Shown here in pieces: positions 50,271 through 63,900 of a DNA stretch of 64,000 bases (its first letter is position 1; each line of letters begins with the position of its first letter). A program made the translations under genes and the position numbers. Source of the DNA: Zonotrichia leucophrys gambelii. Its lineage: Eukaryota; Chordata; Aves; Passeriformes; Passerellidae. The notes under the pieces were generated by a model. The model saw only the letters and a list, made by a program, of their open reading frames with translations, was not told the origin of the DNA and searched no databases. The stretch covers positions 78,633,216-78,697,215 of the forward strand of contig NC_088171.1 of NCBI RefSeq assembly GCF_028769735.1. Direction: 5' to 3'.

Positions 50271-53200
50271 GTCTCATCTGCAAGTTAGATAAGTCAGCTT
50301 GATGGTAGCTGGAAAAAGAAATACAGAAACACACACCTAGGACCCTGAGCTCAGAGCCAGACCCTGACCATGAGAAAAGAACAAAATCATGTGGTGAAAA
50401 TTTCCCTATGTGCATACTGCAGATCCACTAGCTGGCTGCTGTTTTGAAGAAAGCTAGAAGACTGAAAAACCTAAATGGTGGCATGTACCAAAAAGGGAAA
50501 AATTGAATTTCAGTAGTGACACACAGGGCACAACTCTGGCTTATTTAACCCAGATAAGGCTTACTTAGAAGATAAAACATGTAAATGTCAGAGAGTGCAT
50601 CAGTTGACCTTGCTGCAATGAAATTTGATCTTAACAACATTTACCAAGCATTTAATAGCTGCAAAAAATCCAATCACCCATATACCAGCTACTTTGGGAC
50701 AGTGAAATTCTTGTGCTACATCAACTATGCTATGCTTTTCACGTTGTTTGAACTTACCTACATTCAATCTATAGAAGTTAACATTATTAGACACAGATTG
50801 TAATTGATGTTCTGATACTGAAATTCTATTATTTTTTCATGCACAGTGGTCAGAAACTGATTCATCCTGATGGAGCTCACATTTCAGTAGAGGAAGAGAT
50901 AAACTATCAGGCAGCAATGGATAACAAAGTGATAAGAGATGTGCTGTGGCCTTCCTTCCCTGTCACCATAAACAGTTTCAAGCAGACCTGTGAGCTCCAG
51001 GTGGTGCAGAGAGGAATTTTGCTGCAGATGACAGGAGAATGACGGAAGAACAAAGGAGCTCCATTCAGTAATGTTGTTCTGAACCAAGGCTCAAGCTTTG
51101 CAGTCTGCAAGCAGATCAAGTTACCTGATGACTAAGGGGTTCCTCATGAAATCTGAACTGGGTTCCCAGTGTACATGCCCACATTTGCTTATGCCTGAAA
51201 TCTGAAAAAGAAACTAATCTCAATAAAGCACAGTATTGAGACATATGCCACAGCCATTTTGTCTGAAAAGAAGAATTCTCTCATTATTGGCAGTGACAAA
51301 AACCATAGAAGCAGCATAGAGCATCAGCACCAGGTGAGGTGGTCCACAAAGTAAAGGAAAGCATATGTGTGCCAAGCTGCTGCATAATACAAGGGCTGGA
51401 ACCAAATGTAGATTTAGACTTCATCAAATCACAGCAGTGATTGTCTCAGTTAAGACATACAATTAATTCCCCATAATCAAGAGGAGAGAAGGATAAATCT
51501 ATTTTTTTTCCCAAATTATGCTTCTGGATGGCAGCAGTGTCTGCTCTCTCCTCTGTAAGAATGAAGCAATAAATAATGATGCTGTAAAAGACCTCTAAAA
51601 AGACAGCTCCCCTCTCCCCTGCATTCCCAGTTTCTGTTGCAGTTCAGAAGTAGGCAAAGTGATATCCAATTTGTCCAATAAGTGTTTTCTCCTATAGAGC
51701 TGGACATAAATGAATTTGGATGCATAAGAAAGCCCACTGTCCAAATTGCATGCAGTTTGTTCTCGAAAAAATAAAAGAAATTGAATTATGATGTTGTGCA
51801 ATGCCCCCTTCACATTAGGTTAATTAAGCCAGTACCATTGGTTGCACAGGGATGAGATATTTTGTGCCCTGAATAAGCAGGACTGGAAGATTTGGGCCTT
51901 GCATCTTCTTGGGATGATCAGTTAGAGATGAAAAATCACAAAGGCAGTGAGTGCTTGTCTGCTGTGACTGAGCTTGGCTTGACAGCTGGCCAGCCCAATG
52001 CTCAATGTGCTAATCACGATAAAAGCAAGGTAATTAATCAGAGCACAGCAAGGACATGCCCCTTAACAGTGCTGAAAGCAAGCAGAGGAAACCTTCCCAC
52101 GTTACAACACATACTTTTCTTCCCTAGAGAGCTTTCGGGAGACCTATTATGGAAATGTTTACCTCAGTAAGGCTGAGGGGGAAATGGTGCAGTGACACTG
52201 CTGATGGTGATAGCCTTGAGGTTTTGCAAGGGAAGCCAGCAGTTATCTCTGCAGAGGGACACCAACAAAAGGATTTCCTACCTTCTCTATGATGGGTCTC
52301 ATAAACAAGCTTACACCAGAAAAGAATACACAGTACACATGATAATAGCATAATACACATAATTCAGAATACACAATTCACAATACACATAATTGAGAAA
52401 CTGACTTGCTCTAGCAAGGGAAGACGTTCTCCTTTTACAGTCAGAGTGAATTGCATGTGGTTAATAATTAGAAGACACCTTTTGGTCAGATGCAATAATC
52501 CATGGAGTTAAAAAAGGATTGCTCTTAAGGCACAAGAGATTCCTGCTAATACTTCAGGTAAAAAGCTACCACATTTTAACATTGACCAAGGCTACTTACC
52601 AGGATTCCATTTTTATATTTGGTAGAAATACAGTATCTACTTTAAGGAATAAAAAACCTGTTGAAACAAAGGCCTGGAAACCCTCTCTTCAGCACCTCTC
52701 TCTTCGGTAAGTCACCAAATGTGCTCAGAGGATTATCTGAGTGGAAACTGAAGATGTGCTGCAGCCCTTCACGCAGCCCCCAGAGCAAGCCCTGCCTTGG
52801 TCCCTCCTTGCACATGTGGAGCTCTGCCCCAGGCACAGGATGAGCAGGAGGAGCAGCCTGGCTTTCCAGAAAAGGGGCAGGGAGTCTGCCTGAGCGTTGG
52901 GGGCTGGCTCTGCTCAGCTGGCACAGCACTGGCTGGGAGAGGATCTGGTCTGAAAACTGGACACTCGAGTGCAAACAGTTGTGCTAGCTCTGGATATTGC
53001 TGCCTGTGGCTGTGTGGACTCCAACAGGATAGATTTGTTGTTTTTCTGACAAAAAAAGTTACACATACTGAGACAGAGCAAATTACAGGACTGTTTCATG
53101 TTTCACTCAGAGCCGGCGGACCTTGGGCTCCTACTAAACCATTTACCAAGCTATAGGAGGATTTCCGTGTGGAGAATCACTGGATTCATAGTCTCTAAGG

Positions 53201-56200
53201 CCCAAAGGAATAATTGTCACAAGCCAGGTGGGTGTCCTTTAAAGCCTAGACTGCAAAATGCAGGACATGAGTGGGGACCTTGAACAAAATGCTCTCTCTT
53301 TTATCAATAAGGAACTGAGCTTGGATCTTCTACAGAAAAAATAAATTCCATTAAGACCATGCAACAAAAATGGTAATGGATGGAATGTTCATTAGCTGAT
53401 GAGAGAAATAGCAGGTAACAGCTATGGAAGGGAAGTCTCTGTCCCCAGAAATAAAATAACATTGTTTTCATAATGGCAGAAGATACCCCAGCCACCATGA
53501 GCTATGCTTCTTTTCTGAACAGAAGGTTTGCACTTAGCCATGTGTTAACTCAGAAGATGACAATTCACAGAAAAACTGCATTAGGTAGTAAAAAAATCCA
53601 GTAACAGGGAACTGCCTGCTGGATTGTTATGAAGAATTGCTGCGAGAAAATGTTCATTCTGCTAGGCATGTCTAGGAGCATCAACATTCAGCTGCTCTCC
53701 CATTGTAAAACTATCTAGGAATGCCAGCTGCCACCTTTTCTGAGTGGTGATGGAACATATTCAGCCATGGCAGGGGTCATGTACAGAAAGCGTGTTCCTT
53801 CTCACAGGTGTGACATCAAATGCCTGTGCTTTGCATATACAGCAACAGCAAACTTCAAAAAAAAAAAAAAAATAGAAAGGAGGAGTGGGAATGCAGTTGG
53901 AAAGGAAGAACAGAATAATTTTGATGCATCGTACTTAGGCAGGTTATCTGAGCATTTTGCACATGAAATAACCTGCATAAGTACTGGTTCCAGGCAAGCC
54001 CTAAAGATGGAGTTACTTAACATCACAGAAAAGAGAATCCTTACCCCAGCAGCATCACTGCTGCAGTCAGGCTGGCTCTGCTCACTACTGGAACGAGCAC
54101 TCAGAGTCAGTTTTCCTGGGTGGAATTTGTAGGCAATTCGTCTTAGCCCAATAGTAATTCACAAAGAGTGCATTTGGAGAGGAGAAGCCCTGAGGGCTTT
54201 GCTCTTTGTTCCAGAGGGGAGGATGCCCCGGGCAGGGATGGATGCGGGTCCTTTCCCGCAGATGGAGCCCTCGCCCCAGCGAGCAGCCGCTACTTGGCTG
54301 AGCCCCAGCGCTGGGAATTCCGGCTGCAGCCCAGGCGGGCTTCAGCTGCTCCTTCTCTCGGTTCTGTCAGACCGAGATTCTGTGTTCACTCCGGGATTTT
54401 TGCACCAAATGAGCTGGTTTTATCTGCCAGTTCCAGGAGAAGCCAGGATGGTGGGGAGCTGCAGAGAGGGCAGCTCAGTACCAGCCTAACAGGGGATCAG
54501 GATCACAGGGGGAATTCAAAAGAAGTATGGAAGCAGACTTGTCAAGTAACTTTGTTTGTTGAGGATGTTTGTTTGTTGGTTTGTTTTTCTCCAGAAAAAA
54601 AGTTCCATTCTGCAGGAATTGTAAACTCTGACCGTGGTTTGATCCCTTTTCCTGTCGTTGCCTGTAATTAGCCCCCAACCATCCTGCAGGACTCATTTAT
54701 GGATATCTCTGCACTTGCCCAGGTGAGGGGAGTGCTTCTGTATGCCATTCATGCAAGAGGGAAAACTGAGTGCTTGAGCCCAGCAAGCCATGATTCGTGG
54801 AACAACCCAACACAAATTTGTGAATGAATTTTTCCCTAAAACACTTCAGGTTTCAAATTTTGTTTTACCCTCAATTAGGAAAAAACATTTTTTTAAAAGT
54901 GCTCATAGAGTAGGGCTATACATCCAAATGAATCACACTAAACCCAGTAAAGTGATTCATGCTGATGAACTCCAAATGTTTTACTTGGAAGCTGATATCA
55001 TTTCACTGAATTGTTTTTAAGTGGTTTTGTTCAAAGAGTGAATGGAGACATTTTTTGGAGGGAAGCTGGTCAGGCTGGTCAGAAGACAGGTCAGACTTGG
55101 AAGGAAGGGAACATAATACAGGTTTTATCTAAGCCAAAATAAAAGCTTCAGCATTTAAAAAAAAGTTTTAAAATAATTTTGGAAATATTTTGGTTCTGTG
55201 TCAGTGACACTGATCTAATTTCACAATTCACAGGGAATTAAATAGTTTCATCTGAAAAAAATTTTTTTCAAGAACAAACCCAGCAATATTTTTGATCCCA
55301 AAACACCACATTTCTTGGCTGCCAGTGCAGCAGAGAACTAGATTATAGTACAGAGACAGATGTTATCAATAATAGTAGGCCAAGAAGTAACTCTCAGTAT
55401 GAGAGAGTCCTCAGTATTCTGAATCTTGTCAGGCTATGAGGGAACACAGGAACATTCCAGGGAAATCCAGAGCAGTGACATTAGGTAATGTCACTACTCA
55501 GAGAACATGATGAAGTCAAATGCATGTCCTGAATGCACTGCTTTCACACTGGGTGAGCAATGAGCCCCCACAACTGTAAAACTTTGTATGATGCTTTTAA
55601 AATGTTTAATTATTTATGTTATAGAGCTACAAACTTCATCAGTTTGGAACTGAGCCTCTCAGATTCTCACCCAAACCTTGTCTTGAGTGAATCTGACAAA
55701 ACCAGGTACTCCTTTCCTTGAAAAGCCAAAGAATTCCAGTAAACCACTGTATGCCCTCTGCAGCAGAGGGAAATTGTTCAGGCTGCAAGGATCTGCTCAA
55801 GGACCATTCTCTCCAAACAGCAGGTCTTTGGAAGAAGTCTTCCTTGCCCTCAGAGGTACTGCTTTTCTCAGCAAGGCACAGCTGGCAGAAGATCCTCAGA
55901 CCAATTTTGCAAGATAAAGGATACAGGAAGAGTCTAATTGTCAAAATTGCCATGAACACTTAGGGGTCATGCAACCAGAACACTTCTTACATCTATTACA
56001 TTTGCTATTTGGCTCTTGTATAATTGAGTATTTTAAATATAAATAATCTTTTCATATCTGATATTATTTTTCCTAGTGATTTATGAGAATGGATTCTTAT
56101 ACACACCACAGTTTTTAACCTAACACTGTTGTGATAATATGTGCAATATGTGGCTTTATTTAGGGTAATATCTACTACTTAAGTGAAATATAAATTGGAT

Positions 56201-58591
56201 CACATGGTTCATTAAGAGAATTTAACCTTATTAAAAAGGATGAAGAAGGAAAGATGGGAAATTTGCTCTGCAGAATAAACCCATTAACACCTTATTCTTA
56301 CAAAATACTTCAGGATAATCTTTCTGCATGGTATGAAGATGGAAAAGGCATTCCTAACCTCTTATTTTAATAGTGTTGCTAGCAATGAGAGCTGATACTG
56401 CCTTCAACAAGTATCCCAAACACTGCAGGTCAGCAGAAACATTTATCATTTTCACATGAATCGTTCAACTTGGGTAATGATCCAGGATGCCTCTTCTGCA
56501 GTAAAACATTCATGCACAAAAGTAAATTAAATTTATGCTGTCATCAGCTGCCTTGTTTCTCCACACAAACCAGCCTTTACTTGCAAAGGACCTATCAACT
56601 GTTTTAGCTACCAGAAAAAAAAAAAAGGGAGATAACATTTGGAGGATAGCTTTCAGCATTTAGTAGTCTGAAATCATGGAAAGCAAGCATCTCTTTTATA
56701 TGTGCAGTTAATGCTTTATAGTAAAATCTTCCTAGTTAGGCCTTTTGAGTCAAAAATTAAAAAAAATAAAAAGAAAAAGAAAAAAAAGACAAGAAAAAAG
56801 GAAGGTTTTCTGAGAGATCTTCAGGGTATCTCCTAGGTGGAGAGAAAATTTTAAATCAAAATGAAGCAGGTAGGGTGTAAAAGCCAGCACCAGTGTAAAA
56901 CCCAGAAGCAGGGAAAATGAGGTAGGAAAAAAAAAAAAAAACAACAAAGCAAAAATATCTAGGGAACAAACAGTAGACAGAACAAAGAAACTATTTAATA
57001 GCAAATTCCTTAGGAGAGACAAACAGGCAGTAGTGTAAATTGCCATTACCTTGTAAAACATAATGCAGGAATAGAAACCCAGTACAACACTTGCAACTCC
57101 TTAAAGGTGAACTTATGTCTGAGTGAGCTGCAAACAGATGTTATGCAGCTGCTGGAACTGGCACTGCAGTCCCTACTTCAAGAACTCAGCTGGGCTTCAG
57201 GTTTTCATCCCTCCCTCCCTCTGGCTGCCACTCACCTGGGATGTGCAGAAGAGGACAGAGAGGAAGGAGGGGACACACAGACCTCCCGCACTTTGCCGTG
57301 CGGATGTCCCCGGCTATGGGGTGAGGCTGGGCTGTCCCACAGCAGGCCCTGGACAAGCCCTGCGGGTGTTCCCTGACACCATCGCTCCCAGCACCCCTGG
57401 CAGGGCACCCTGGGCTGCACAGCATCCCCACAGCTGCACAGGGCTGGGGAGGAGCCTGGCTGTGACTCCAAGCGTGGCTGGTTCCCTGCTGCTTCCTGCA
57501 GCCCTCGGGCCCAGCATCAGGGCCTGCTGCTTCAGCAGCTAAAGGGCAGAACCAAAGGGAGTGCAGGGTTATATCCTCACAACTGTTTTAGGTATTAGGA
57601 TGTTCTCTGTGACTTCTAGACTGGGACTCTACATTTGTGCTCATTTAGCTGGGGATGAAACCAGTGCCACAGCTTGAGATGACTTCACCTTTCAAATCCC
57701 AGAGACCTTCAGCAAAGCCCAGGCAGTAAGAGCTAAGATGTCTCAATTTTTTTCTTTTTTTCTTTTTCTTTTAAACATCAGAAACATTTTGGTTTTAAAA
57801 AGGAAGCCCAGACTGCCCTTTCTTCAAGAATAAATATTTGCACAAAAATTGTGGCAGACAACAATACAAAATGGTCAAATCCTCACATGACGGTAATTTC
57901 TACGCTTGCCTGCATAGTCAATCATTTGTGGTTTGTTTTTTGTGTGTTCGTGGCCCAGCCTGTCTGGCCTGAAGCACAGACATTTTCCTCAGAAGTTTTG
58001 GAAGCATCTTTGCCCAAGAAGGGCAACTAAAGGCATTTGAGACGCCTGATGGCATTGCCTGGCCTCCCTCTGCCACAGCAAACAGGCACAAATCCTCCTC
58101 AGGGACCGTCATCCCAACATCCTTCCATGGATGTCTCAGACACCCTTGTGCATCTCTAATGGCATCCAGCATCTCTGTTTTGTCAACTAAACTGAGCCTT
58201 TGGTCTAACACTGATCCCAAAACTCTGGCCTTCATTAATGTAAATAAGGAATGAATGTAAACCTGAAAATGTGTCACGGATCCAAAAATGTGTAGATTGC
58301 TCTACAGCGACAAGCCTCCCTGCAAACAGCTGCTCTGCACTGATATGGTTTTCCCCAATATGAGTCTACATTTACATTAATCTTAAGGGTATTACTGGCA
58401 GAACACCTTATTAAAAAAAGAAAGGCAGGCTGAGATTACACAACAAGAAGTAATTATCGATGACCCTAGAGAAGAATCAGAATATAGCTAAATATTACTG
58501 GTATTTTTCCTACTTTTTCTTCATGCACTAAATGGCCAAATTGAGCAAAGTTCTTAAACTCATGAAATATTACCACTCTGTAGGCAAATTC

Positions 58592-58657
58592 TGTGGAGAA
58601 AAGTAAGTGAAGACCAGGAGTGTTTGTGGAGAAAAGTAAGTGAAGCCCAGGAGTGTT
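58592..58657 (+). repeat. 33-bp tandem duplication
   Basis: Two adjacent copies beginning TGTGGAGAAAAGTAAGTGAA (58592-58624 and 58625-58657). They differ at one base (GACCAGG against GCCCAGG). Confidence 0.95.
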
Positions 58658-60457
58658 TCAAATAGTGTCTCAGTACTCCAAAGCCAGAACAGTAATTCTG
58701 TATGCACTTTTCTCATTTTCTTGGTACACCATGGGTGACTTCAGTCCTTGTTCAAAGCGAGGACTCGATCATCTCATACTGCCATAGTTTCCTATTTTTC
58801 TCCATGTTTCTCTAAAAAAAACTATTAAGGAAAGAGTTAAGTTCTCCAGCACTCAGGTCTTGGTTCAGTTGTGCATTTCCATGGGCACATTTGGGGCATT
58901 TGTCTGAAAACCTGAGTGTACCTTGACATTCAGCCATGAGAAGAACGGAATAACTTTTTCCAATCTTGGCAAGACAAGCACACTTAATCAAAACAACCTA
59001 GTCATATTATGAAAGCTGAAACCCTTGCAAATTTATATTCCTCGCTGTTTTTGGGTATTTGTGTGGGCCCAGGGCCAGAAGTAGGCAAAGGGTTTGAAGG
59101 AGCAGAGAAGGGACTCTGTGTTGCTGATTTGGAGATAATTTCTGCCTCCTCCAGATGAGTCTGGGAAACATATGAGCTGGCACATGGTGACAGCACAGTT
59201 TCTGTCAAGTGTGTTGTGTCCTGCCTTTTAAGGGAGACTTAATTCTGATGCCAAACATCACAGCCAGTTTGACCAGACTGAGTGGTCAACTGCCCTGATA
59301 CAGCTGCTTGTGTCTGACACATGGCAGGCCTTGCTAAAAATTAATAAAGGGAAGCAGAGATACTTAAACTTTTTTGACTGAGCAGAGGCTCGGGGAAAAT
59401 TCTGGTCTTGATTACAAAGATGCAGTCTTAAAGAAATCAAGAGGTGTCTTGATTTCAAATTCTCCCTGTAGATGAGAGGAGTGAGAGAGACCTGGAAAAT
59501 CTGTGTCTCTGTGACCAGCTTCCCAAATTGCAGGAGGTGGAAAGAGGTGGAAATACTCTCCTTCCCCTGCTCTCTTTGAAATACAGACATACTCTCACTA
59601 GAGCCTGCAGCTAAAGGGCTTAAATATGCAGAGTACCAAGCCCTCATCAAAATTTCAAGTGTCTACTTCCATGAGAATCAATAGATGAGAATCTTTTCTC
59701 CTGAGTGGATTGGGTTTTCCAGTCTGAAGCACAAGGATTTCAGAAAAGAGGGTGATGAAAATATTTGATTTGGAGAACCTTGAGCAACTCTGAATATGGG
59801 CATTGCAAACAACAAATGAACATGTGTTCTGTGTCATGGATCTGCTGAGACAGATACCAAATCATGAAAACAGCTGCTGACAAAAAGGTCCATGTAGCTG
59901 AACAGTCTGCAGCCAAAACCCAGCGTCTAGAGAAGCACAAGAACAGAGCAAGCGCATTTCCCCGGCACAGCCCGCCAGGCTCCAAGACTTGGTGCCTCAG
60001 GCATTTCCTGAGCCAGAGGTTGTCTGTTGTATTTAATAGCTGCACACACGCTTTTCCTCTACAAACTCGTCCAGTCTCTTCTTAAATGATGTGAACATTT
60101 AGCATCTACAACACCCCACAGCAGGGCTCTAAGGCTCTAACAAATGCAAACAAAGAACTATTCTAATTTGCTATGGATCTCTTACCTACTGGTTTCACAT
60201 GATGCCCCAAACTTCTTTTTTCCCCCACTGTTATTCATGGTGAACATTCAATCCCTTCATCCATTCAGCCATCCATGACCTTTGTCACGTGTGTCTCATC
60301 TTGCCATAGTTAACTCTTCTCTAGACAAAGCACCCTAGCCCACACTGGCTATCAGCACGAATAGGCCTCCAACGGATAGTAAGCAGAAATTTTACAGTAG
60401 AGCTACGAAACACAAGTAGTAAATGACAAGAAAATGAAGGTTTCTCGTTGAGTCAAC

Positions 60458-60470
60458 AGAGAGGGGGAAT
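60458..60470 (+). other. Polypurine tract before LTR
   Basis: AGAGAGGGGGAAT lies immediately before the TGTTGGGATT start of the LTR, the position and composition of a retroviral polypurine tract. It suggests that the LTR is a 3' LTR with a scrap of internal sequence rather than a clean solo LTR. Confidence 0.45.
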
Positions 60471-60999
60471 TGTTGGGATTCATAAAATTAGAGGGTTTTG
60501 AGAAAGTGGTTAAAAATGCAGGCCTCAGACAGCAGACTTGTGAACATTGCTAATACAGTGAAAAGTTTTCTAAGCAGTAGAGCAGACCTGAGAAATAGAA
60601 CAACAAGCTTCTGTGATGTGTCTTTATAGGTTGCAACAAGGTTATTTAATGTAAATCTTTAGAAAGTTAGTATGAATGAGTCTCTGTGCTTTGTCTCTCA
60701 TAAACAAGCCATTGTGTTAGAAAATAAGATCCTATTGTGTTAACTACCATTACGTGTGTTTCATATTATTGGATAGAATTTCTGTCAATATGTTTTGCTC
60801 TATGTGTGATTGGCTGAAATCCAGGCTGAGATGGCTTTATGCTACCCTGTAATGTGACGCTTCCTTGGCACTCATTTGAATCTGAGAGCTGTGAACGTGC
60901 TATCTCCATTGTCCTAGCAATGTACTGAGACTGATGTGTGAAATAAACAGCTCACAACACTGATTCGGATTGCCCAGTCTCTGTTCGTGCTTGTATACA
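60471..60999 (+). mobile_element. Probable 3' LTR of an endogenous retrovirus
   Basis: TG...CA borders (TGTTGGGATT to TTGTATACA, about 529 bp). It carries an inverted CCAAT (GATTGGCTGA) near 60,810, AATAAA at 60942-60947 and a U5-like stretch after it (GATTCGGATTGCCCAGTCTC). A polypurine tract precedes it. No primer-binding site or recognisable gag, pol or env sequence was found nearby. The family is not named with confidence. Confidence 0.5.
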
Positions 61000-63900
61000 G
61001 TTGCTGCGGCAGGATGCCAGACACAGAAACCATTCCCAAAACATTTTTGGTGCCCCCAGCTCCACAGCCTGACAGGTCCCCCTTGTATTTATTAATCCTT
61101 TGGTTTTCTTGTAGAAAAGCTGTGTTGGTTCTTCCCTACAGCCTCATTTATCCATGTGCTCACTTTATGCAATCTTTATGATCATTTTAATTTATCCTTC
61201 AGCTTCACAGGACCACATTTTACTCCCACAGGAGAAAATACCTTATAAGCAAGAGATTATACATTACCACTTGCAATTCAGCTTTCAGCCTTGAATTCCT
61301 TTGCTGTCTTTATTGGGGATTTTGACACAATTTTTCTTTTTTTTCCTCTTTCTTTTTTTTTTTTTTTTTTGGCAGGGAAAGGGGCTGCTTTGTCATGCTC
61401 TCAAATCTAACCTGCCAGAGATTTATGAACTCCAAAGTTCAGACTGCAGGGTCATCTTGTGTCTTCATCAATTTGCCTTACAAAAAAAGTAGACCAGTGT
61501 TAAGAAATCAGACACTCCTCTGATCTGAAGATAAGCCAGTCTCAGTGTTTTTGGATGAGGTTCCCCTACAAAGGGTAAATACCAAGCAACTCTAAAAGGC
61601 CACTACTTAAAAAAACCAAACCAACAAAAAAAATACCCTTTCCTTCTCATTTTACAAAAATAAATTTAAAAGTCTGAAGTCTCTCTTTACATGTCTCTGT
61701 GTTGCATCTCCAACAACCTCCCCTTAGCTTATGAACATGGTCACCTTGGCCTTGTCACAGCTCCCTTTGCTGCTTCACAGAGCAGAGTAAACTCTTTAGA
61801 GAAAAATCTGTCTGGGTTGGATGCCAGGAAAGCCCTTTCTGCAAAATGCACATTTGTCCCGTTTCTGTCCTGGGTTTGTGACAGGTCTCCAGCAGTCCCT
61901 GCAGTATGGATACCCCACCAAGAAGACTTTCCTCTTGTAACTCCAGCATCTAAGGAATGGTATTGGAGTGACCCATGTGCCAAACCCCTGACATGAGGCC
62001 TGGCACACCCCAGGGCACTCCAGAGTCCTCCCTCCCGAGTGGCCAGAGCTTCCCTACCTCTCCAGCCTGGATCCACAGGGAAGGATGGCATTTCCTTTTC
62101 CATTCCAAATGTGGGATGTTGACAGTGGGGTTGCTGCTTTAGGACTGCAGGGCCCCTGCACACACGACCATGCAAGTGCTGTGAATGGCCAGCAGCAAGA
62201 ATGTACTGCTGCTAAACTTTTGCCAGGCTTTCCATTGCATGTCAGGCTGTTTCAAGCAGATACATTTCTGGGATATTCTTCTCCATCCTGAGAGATTAAA
62301 TGACCCTGTGTGGCTCTGTGATTACTGCCAATTTCCAGGCACTTGCTTGCTTGAACTTTCCTTTCCTTCTGGTTCTCTGGAAAATGCAGCAGGTCCCACC
62401 ATGGTGGCACCACTGCTCTCCTGCCCCTGAGAAGGGAGAGCTATTTGTGGTGAGCAAATCTCAAGGAATGGAAAAGGGAGAAGCAACCACTTCTCAGAGG
62501 GAACAGCAGCAGGGATTCAGGTTTTAGCACTGAGAGAAGCTGTCAGCCCAGCTGGGGAGGTGGCAGCACCAGAGATGATGCTCTTGGCCAGTTCCCACTA
62601 AGATGTAGCTGTTGGGATGGATCTCCAGCATTCCAGCTGCTGAGAGAGAGAGGGAGGACAGGAAGTTGTTGGAGATTAAAACGTAAAACACCAAAAGTTC
62701 ACAGTCACTTGGGGCACAGATACAGAAAGTCTGGGTAATTTCTCTGCTGTTCAGGTACAGGAATACAATGCCAGAGAGGACAAAAATTCCAATGGTGCTT
62801 CCCCAGCAGAATCACTGAGGTATGACCTGACCATACACATCATGGTAGATGTATACCCGATTTTCTACTACACTGCTTTAACAAAGCAGATTTTAATGGC
62901 TTCATTATGCAGACCACTTTCCCCCAGATGATTCAACTTGTAGTTCCACATTATTCCTTTAAGGAAAAGCATCAGAAACCATCATCTTTGCTGACATTTG
63001 TGCATGAACTTCTCACCTCCACTGAGAATCATCAGTAAGATCTGGCCACTGAGTAACTTGTAGTCAATCCCCTCAGTTAATCACCTGGATTGCCTGCCAA
63101 GTAAATGGCCTTACTCATCCTATTAATTCTGAGACATCCGTCATTTGAATTATTCAGGACAGTGGAGGTGGAATACCTCAGACTATCACAGAAACCTATG
63201 CAACTCTATGAGGACAGAAGAAAAAAGGAAAGGACAGCATGGAGGAAAGGTCTTGACCCTATTACCCTGCCCAAAGCAGGTGTCCTAGTGCCAGTTTGGT
63301 CCTGTCATCGGGGCCAAATAAAACAGAAGATGCTTCTTGTAGTCAAGGAATAAGTCACTACAAAAGTACCAACACTGCTGTGGGTGGGTATTTGAAGACC
63401 CACAGCAGCCACCACCCATGAAAATGCAGGTTCTGACAGATGCTGTGTCACTCACACCATGAGTTAGCCCATTCCATTCCCATGCTGAAATGCAGGTAGT
63501 CACTCTGCAGAGTCATGACACAAAAGACCCATCAACAATTGTGATACCACAGGAGATACATGATCATAGAGCAATCAAATAGAATGTAATTCAAGTCCAG
63601 AAGAAATCTCTGTTCTTGAAAGTATTTTCGCAGCATACAGCAAACCAGGAACAGACAACTAGGGCAAAATTGGGGTATCAGAAAAATAGAAATAGTTGTA
63701 AATATTTAGAAATATTTTTGCTGTTGTCCTGATAAAGGCTTAGGACATATCCTTTATAGGACAAGTGATTAAGATGTGAAAACACTTGATAAGGCTTAAA
63801 TTAAATTAAATTATAAATTATACATTAACTACACTTATTTTTCATAGCTAGAAATTCAATTTTCCCAAAGCTCTGATGTCTGTCTGCTGAGGCAACTGTG

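Larger units (their letters stand above)
50271..60470. other. Long intergenic stretch without a supported gene
   Basis: No CR1, LTR or gene recognised over about 10 kb. Homopolymer and A/T-rich runs are at 53857-53872 (A16), 56750-56805 and 56927-56944 (A-rich), and 57746-57772 (T-rich). A 33-bp tandem duplication is at 58592-58657. GC-richer patches at 54,190-54,500 and 57,180-57,540 have open frames of 139-167 codons on the + strand, but no recognisable domain and no obvious splice context. Confidence 0.55.

Noticed and set aside
57918..58277. 119-codon antisense frame, partly hydrophilic and protein-like
   Set aside because: No recognised domain, no clear splice sites, and only chance-level length for 64 kb.
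61741..62175. 144-codon antisense frame in a GC-richer stretch
   Set aside because: No domain recognised; three overlapping frames on the same strand are open, which points to base composition.
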